From Paracoccaceae bacterium (GTDB lineage Bacteria > Pseudomonadota > Alphaproteobacteria > Rhodobacterales > Rhodobacteraceae), in assembly GCA_007694945.1 (NCBI GenBank), contig REER01000084.1:1-54761 (forward strand): DNA of 54,761 nt. Reading direction: 5' to 3'. Both the position numbers and the translations under genes were made by a program. The notes under the pieces are model-generated. The model worked only from the letters and a program-made list of their open reading frames with translations. It was not told the DNA's origin and did not search any database. Below, piece by piece: positions 51,482 through 54,761 of this stretch. Positions within the stretch are counted from its first letter, which is position 1; every line of letters starts with the position of its first letter.

Positions 51482-52987
51482 TTACGAATGCGCCTGTGCC
51501 CAGCGATAGAGCAGATCCTGCTGCATCCGCCGGGCCTGCTGCGCCCAGGCCGCCGTGCCCTCGGGCCGATCCACGCCCCCGCCAGCGACCCGCGCCCGCC
51601 GCTCCAGATTGGCCGAGCACATCGCAAAAGCCAGATCGCGACCGCCCGGGCTGCGCAGATAGCCACCCAGCGCCGAGACGAAATAGAGCGTTCCAGTCTT
51701 GGCCCGCACCTCAAAGTCCGGATTGGCAATCATCCGGCCACCTGTATCGCGGAACGGATGCTCGCGCAGGATCGCGCGCAGGGTACCGTCCTGCCCGGCC
51801 TGCCTGAACATGTTAGCCAGATCGACCATCGACACGCGCGAGTCCGCGCCCAACCCCGAATGATCCACCAGCCGCGCGCTCGACATGCCATAGCGCGCCC
51901 GCGCCCAGGCACTCATCTGCGCCCCCGACGCCTCGAGGCTTGCGGGACGCGCCCCCTGCGCCACGCTCGCACTCACCCCAATGGCCTCGGCGCTGATATT
52001 GGTCGAAAAGCGCAGCATGTCGCGCAACAGCTCCAGCAAGGGCTGCGAGCGATGCGCCACCAGATCGCGCCCCACAGGCGCGCTCTGGCTCCGTTGCGGC
52101 GCCGGCAGGATGATGCCCTGCCCCTGCGCCAGCACGCGCAGCACCTCGCCCGCGTAAAGCTCGGGATGGCGCACCGGCAACCAGCGCGAGCCGGTATTAC
52201 CGAGCGCAGAACGCGCCACGCTCCACTGATCCTGCGTCGCAGTGCGCCGATAGGTGTAAAGCGGGCTGGAACGGGCAGCGACCTGCATCGTCGCCATGGT
52301 CACCTCGGGCCGGTACCGGTTCGAGCGCGCATCCATCGTGACGGCATAGCCCTCCCCCGCGCGGCGCCACTCGAAATGCACCCGGTTGAAATTCAGGTTC
52401 AACCCCGAGATCGAGGGGTTATAGCCCGCCTGCACGGATTGGTCATCGGCGATGCTCTCGACAAAGGGCAGCGCGCCACCCCAGACCAGCAACCGCCCCG
52501 AGACCCTTCGTACACCAGCCCGCGCCAGTTCGGCCGCCATGCTTGCGAGATCATCGGTCGCGAGCGTCGGGTCCCCGCCACCCGCCAGCACCAGATCCCC
52601 TCGCAGGACACCGTCACTGATGGACGCATTGCTCACCAGCCGCGTGCGGAACTGATGCCCTGCCCCCAGCGCCTCCAGTGCGTAGAGCGCTGTCACCGCT
52701 TTGGCCACGCTCGCCGGAGGCATGCCGGTATTGGCGCCCTGCCCCTCCAGAAGATTTCCCGAGCGCATATCCATCACCGCAAAGGCCAGATCCGCACCCA
52801 GCCCCGCGCGCGAAATGATGCCATCGAGCGGCGGCAATGGCTTGGCAGGGGGGCGCAGCGAGCGATCAGGGGCATTGGCACAAGCGGGCATGGCCATAAG
52901 CGCCGATCCTGACAGCAGCAGCTTCAGCAAGTTGCGCCGTCCTGAAAAATGCCGCGCAAACCCGTCGCCCGTCTTGCGATGTGTCAA
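51482..52987 (-). CDS. dacB: D-alanyl-D-alanine carboxypeptidase/endopeptidase (PBP4 family)
   Basis: This class C penicillin-binding protein trims peptide stems or cross-links in the periplasm. The 501-residue protein has a Tat-like signal (SGRRNLLKLLLSGSALMAMPAC; possible lipobox MPAC). The active-site motifs are PASVAKAVT (SxxK), STN in MLRFSTNISAEA, and KTG in RAKTGTLYFVSALGGYL. The start is a TTG at 52987 with AGGGAG 6 bases upstream. It is convergent with the pdh genes and lies 138 bases downstream of nadD on the same strand. Confidence 0.93.
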   Translation of the reverse strand: MTHRKTGDGFARHFSGRRNLLKLLLSGSALMAMPACANAPDRSLRPPAKPLPPLDGIISRAGLGADLAFAVMDMRSGNLLEGQGANTGMPPASVAKAVTALYALEALGAGHQFRTRLVSNASISDGVLRGDLVLAGGGDPTLATDDLASMAAELARAGVRRVSGRLLVWGGALPFVESIADDQSVQAGYNPSISGLNLNFNRVHFEWRRAGEGYAVTMDARSNRYRPEVTMATMQVAARSSPLYTYRRTATQDQWSVARSALGNTGSRWLPVRHPELYAGEVLRVLAQGQGIILPAPQRSQSAPVGRDLVAHRSQPLLELLRDMLRFSTNISAEAIGVSASVAQGARPASLEASGAQMSAWARARYGMSSARLVDHSGLGADSRVSMVDLANMFRQAGQDGTLRAILREHPFRDTGGRMIANPDFEVRAKTGTLYFVSALGGYLRSPGGRDLAFAMCSANLERRARVAGGGVDRPEGTAAWAQQARRMQQDLLYRWAQAHS

Positions 52988-53125
52988 CTGCCGCTCCCTG
53001 TGATGGTGTCCGCGCGGTCAGACGCGATTATATGCGCCAATCGCCTGTATTAACCGCTATTTTCAGCTCCCGCGCAAGTCTTGCACGCGCGCTGCATGCT
53101 GAAAACATCGTGTTGCCAGGCTTGC

Positions 53126-53764
53126 TCAGTCGCGGCTATGCCACGCGCCCTTTCGGCGCAGCTCGCTCGATGAAATCTTGCGCATCGGAATGGTCAGAAA
53201 GCACCAGGCGGGCGGGTCCAGATCAGGTAGTCTAGCGGCCATGCGCGCAGGCAGGCGCGCCGCGCGCAGACTGCGCGCGGCCACCGAGGCAAGCGCCGCG
53301 CGTTGTGCGCCAGGGCGCGCAATGACCGCGACCGGCATCATCGCTGGGATCGCGCGCCAGTTCTCCCATTTATGAAGCTGCGCGAGATTATCCGCGCCCA
53401 TGACCCAGACCATTCGCTGGCTGGGATACAGCTTGCGTAGCGCGGCAAGTGTATCGGCCGTGTAGCGTGTCCCCAGCGCAGCTTCGACCGATGTGGCCTT
53501 GATGCGTGGGTGCTGAATCAGCGCTTGCGCGCGCTCCATGCGCTGGTCAATCGGCGCTGGCCCCTGCGCCTTCAGGGGATTGCCGGGCGAGACCAGCCAC
53601 CAGAGCTGATCGAGGTGCAGGCGTTGCAAGGCGTGCTGACTGACATGGACATGCCCCTTATGCGCAGGGTCGAATGATCCACCAAAGAGGCCGATCCGTG
53701 CTCCATGCGGGGCATGCGGCAATGCGTGGCGCAGCAAAACCGGCAAAGGCAGCGTCCTTCCCAA
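53126..53764 (-). CDS. nadD: Nicotinate-nucleotide adenylyltransferase
   Basis: NadD makes nicotinate adenine dinucleotide in NAD synthesis. The 212-residue protein has the nucleotidyltransferase motif GLFGGSFDPAHKGHVHVS, WWLVSPGNPLK, VWVMGADNLAQLHKWENW and the family's closing ISSSELRR (the SSTxIR motif of adenylyltransferases). The start is a TTG, either at 53764 as listed or at 53746, where GGAAGG lies 9 bases upstream; the N-terminal 20 residues before the fold are not conserved. It precedes dacB and lies 84 bases from tRNA-His on the same strand. Confidence 0.93.
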   Translation of the reverse strand: MGRTLPLPVLLRHALPHAPHGARIGLFGGSFDPAHKGHVHVSQHALQRLHLDQLWWLVSPGNPLKAQGPAPIDQRMERAQALIQHPRIKATSVEAALGTRYTADTLAALRKLYPSQRMVWVMGADNLAQLHKWENWRAIPAMMPVAVIARPGAQRAALASVAARSLRAARLPARMAARLPDLDPPAWCFLTIPMRKISSSELRRKGAWHSRD

Positions 53765-53848
53765 ATCCGATAGCTGCCCAAGGCAGCCTCATCGCAAACA
53801 GGCGCGACAGATACGCAGAGAAGGACGCCGAGACAAGAGGGGGGGGAG

Positions 53849-53925
53849 TGGTACCGCCTCCCCGGCTTGAACGGGGGACCTCTGGATCCACAATCCAGCG
53901 CTCTAACCAACTGAGCTAAGGCGGC
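53849..53925 (-). tRNA. tRNA-His (anticodon GTG), lacking G-1 and with A73
   Basis: The 77 bases read on the minus strand fold well. The acceptor GCCGCCT pairs with AGGCGGT, the anticodon stem CTGGA carries the loop TTGTGGA (anticodon GTG), and the T arm is CCCCG-TTCAAGC-CGGGG. The 3' end reads T72-A73-CCA. A73 opposite no G-1 is the known alphaproteobacterial exception: most organisms have G-1 paired with C73, which histidyl-tRNA synthetase needs. Confidence 0.95.
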
Positions 53926-54041
53926 ACTTTGCGCGATTTACCCTTGGATGCGGATGAATGCAAGGGGGCGAAAGCTTGAATATCATCTTCTGACGACGTA
54001 TCGCAGAAAAGGATATAGTCATCAGACAAGGAAAGCATACC

Positions 54042-54251
54042 ATGGGCATCAATTCCGAAAGCGAGATTTCGGCACATTTGCAGATCGGACCCACCACAAT
54101 TGGCATGGTTCGGATCTATGTTGCCGGTGATGGCGTCGATCTGCCACTGGATTTCGACCCTGATGAGGCCGATGAAATCGCCGAGGAGTTGCGCGCCGCA
54201 GCACAGGCGGCCCGCAAGATGGCAGAAAGCGCGAAAGGCAAAAAGCGGTGA
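54042..54251 (+). CDS. Small acidic conserved protein, DUF6324-like
   Basis: The 69-residue protein has the pattern SEISAHLQIGPTTIGMVRIYVAGDGVDLPLDFDPDEADEIAEELRAAAQAARKM. I recall a Rhodobacterales family (DUF6324) with just this layout, of unknown function. The N-terminal part could be a small beta structure and the end is a charged helix. AAGGAAAG lies 6 bases before the ATG. It stands alone between tRNA-His and lpxC. Confidence 0.68.
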   Translation: MGINSESEISAHLQIGPTTIGMVRIYVAGDGVDLPLDFDPDEADEIAEELRAAAQAARKMAESAKGKKR

Positions 54252-54457
54252 AGGCCGCTGATTTGCTGCGCCAAGTGAACGAATTAATACTATAAATCAT
54301 AAGATTAGACCCACCAAGACTGCGCGGCACGCCCTGCGCCGTAGCACAGAAATGCTATTGTTTCAGCAGGTCACAATCTGTGAATTGCGACCCTGATCCG
54401 CAAAGGTTACTTTCCGTTAACAGCAAAAAGAATAAACGAGCAGCGCGGGTCGGGTAA

Positions 54458-54761
54458 ATGCAGAACACTATCGGTACAGAAAAACAGATCGTTGGAACCG
54501 GGTTGCACAGTGGCAAGCCGGTGCGTCTGCGTCTGCGCCCGGCTGCCGCCGATACCGGTCTGGTGTTCCGCCGCGTCGACATGCCCAAACGGCAACAAAT
54601 GATTCAGGTCTGCCCCGAAAACTGGGTCGAGGCGAATCTGTGTACCGTTCTGCAAAACAGCGACGGTATCCGCGTCAGCACAGTAGAGCATCTTCTGGCG
54701 GCGCTGCATGGTTGTGGCTTTCATAACGCAGTAATCGAGATTGATGGCGCCGAAGTGCCTA
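54458..54761 (+). CDS. lpxC: UDP-3-O-acyl-N-acetylglucosamine deacetylase, N-terminal part (cut by window end)
   Basis: LpxC performs the committed step of lipid A synthesis with a catalytic zinc. The first 101 codons are in the window. They show the family start (TIGTEKQIVGTGLHSGKPV), LRPAAADTGLVFRRVD, and TVEHLLAALHGCGFHNAVIEIDG, which holds the first zinc-binding histidine. The start ATG at 54458 follows CGGGTAA; the ribosome binding site is weak. The 206 bases before it are A/T-richer than average and hold no other gene; I see no convincing regulator site. Confidence 0.94.
   Translation, partial: MQNTIGTEKQIVGTGLHSGKPVRLRLRPAAADTGLVFRRVDMPKRQQMIQVCPENWVEANLCTVLQNSDGIRVSTVEHLLAALHGCGFHNAVIEIDGAEVP

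Noticed and set aside
53839-53846. Eight-G run next to tRNA-His as a terminator
   Set aside because: On the tRNA strand this is a C run with no preceding hairpin or T tail.
1-54761. CRISPR arrays, insertion sequences, prophage or integrase genes
   Set aside because: No regularly spaced repeats, transposase, integrase or phage-like proteins were seen in any frame.

Overview
The window is a gene-dense, GC-rich stretch of chromosome from an alphaproteobacterium, almost certainly a member of the Rhodobacterales (Rhodobacter/Roseobacter group). This rests on several points: a trgA-trgB tellurite-resistance pair beside a photolyase and a cyclopropane-fatty-acid synthase, as described for Rhodobacter sphaeroides; small proteins that look like Rhodobacterales-specific families; the AMIN-type amidase next to PBP1a; a tRNA-His that has A73 and no G-1; and an apparent rRNA leader of the alphaproteobacterial kind. 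A BCCT osmolyte transporter with a universal stress protein in front would suit a marine or saline habitat (inference). I see no prophage, insertion sequence, CRISPR array or plasmid gene. This reads as core chromosome.

Layout. 1-395: promoter and leader of an rRNA operon that reads leftwards out of the window. 396-7356: an MFS transporter, then on the minus strand fabG, acpP, fabF and mltG (fatty-acid synthesis plus a glycan-strand terminase), a glycerate kinase and an AsnC/Lrp regulator. 7357-11046: arginase, ornithine cyclodeaminase and guaA; arginase plus cyclodeaminase convert arginine to proline. 11226-17480: a complete branched-chain-amino-acid-type ABC transporter with an unrecognised exported protein between its two ATPase genes, ending in a MobA-like nucleotidyltransferase. 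17468-23087 (minus): a probable stress cluster of class V aminotransferase-like protein, phrB, cfa, trgA and trgB. 23157-27580: a lytic transglycosylase, ssb, tRNA-Gly and two divergent MltB paralogues.

27707-34794 (minus): a Zur-box-preceded COG0523 GTPase, a large MscS channel, cysK, and three membrane proteins including two tandem DUF2189 paralogues. 34916-40605 (minus): prfB, PBP1a, a DUF3833 lipoprotein and amiC. 40841-47578: a DsbA-like protein, a divergent SDR, UspA plus BCCT transporter, a DUF2147 protein, a Hint-domain protein and a double Usp protein. 47693-51423: the pyruvate dehydrogenase genes pdhA-pdhB-pdhC, preceded by a 22-bp near-palindrome. 51482-54761: dacB, nadD, tRNA-His, a small conserved protein and the first 101 codons of lpxC.

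Cell-envelope building and remodelling is the strongest theme: mltG, an SLT, two MltB, PBP1a, amiC, dacB and lpxC, together with fab genes, cfa and MscS. The most interesting unexplained items are the unknown exported protein inside the ABC operon, the long inverted repeat filling the 1.62-1.74 kb gap, the palindrome before pdhA, the two SDR/Nudix proteins with altered signature residues, and the membrane-protein trio at 32.6-34.8 kb. All calls come from reading the sequence by eye; no database search was run.
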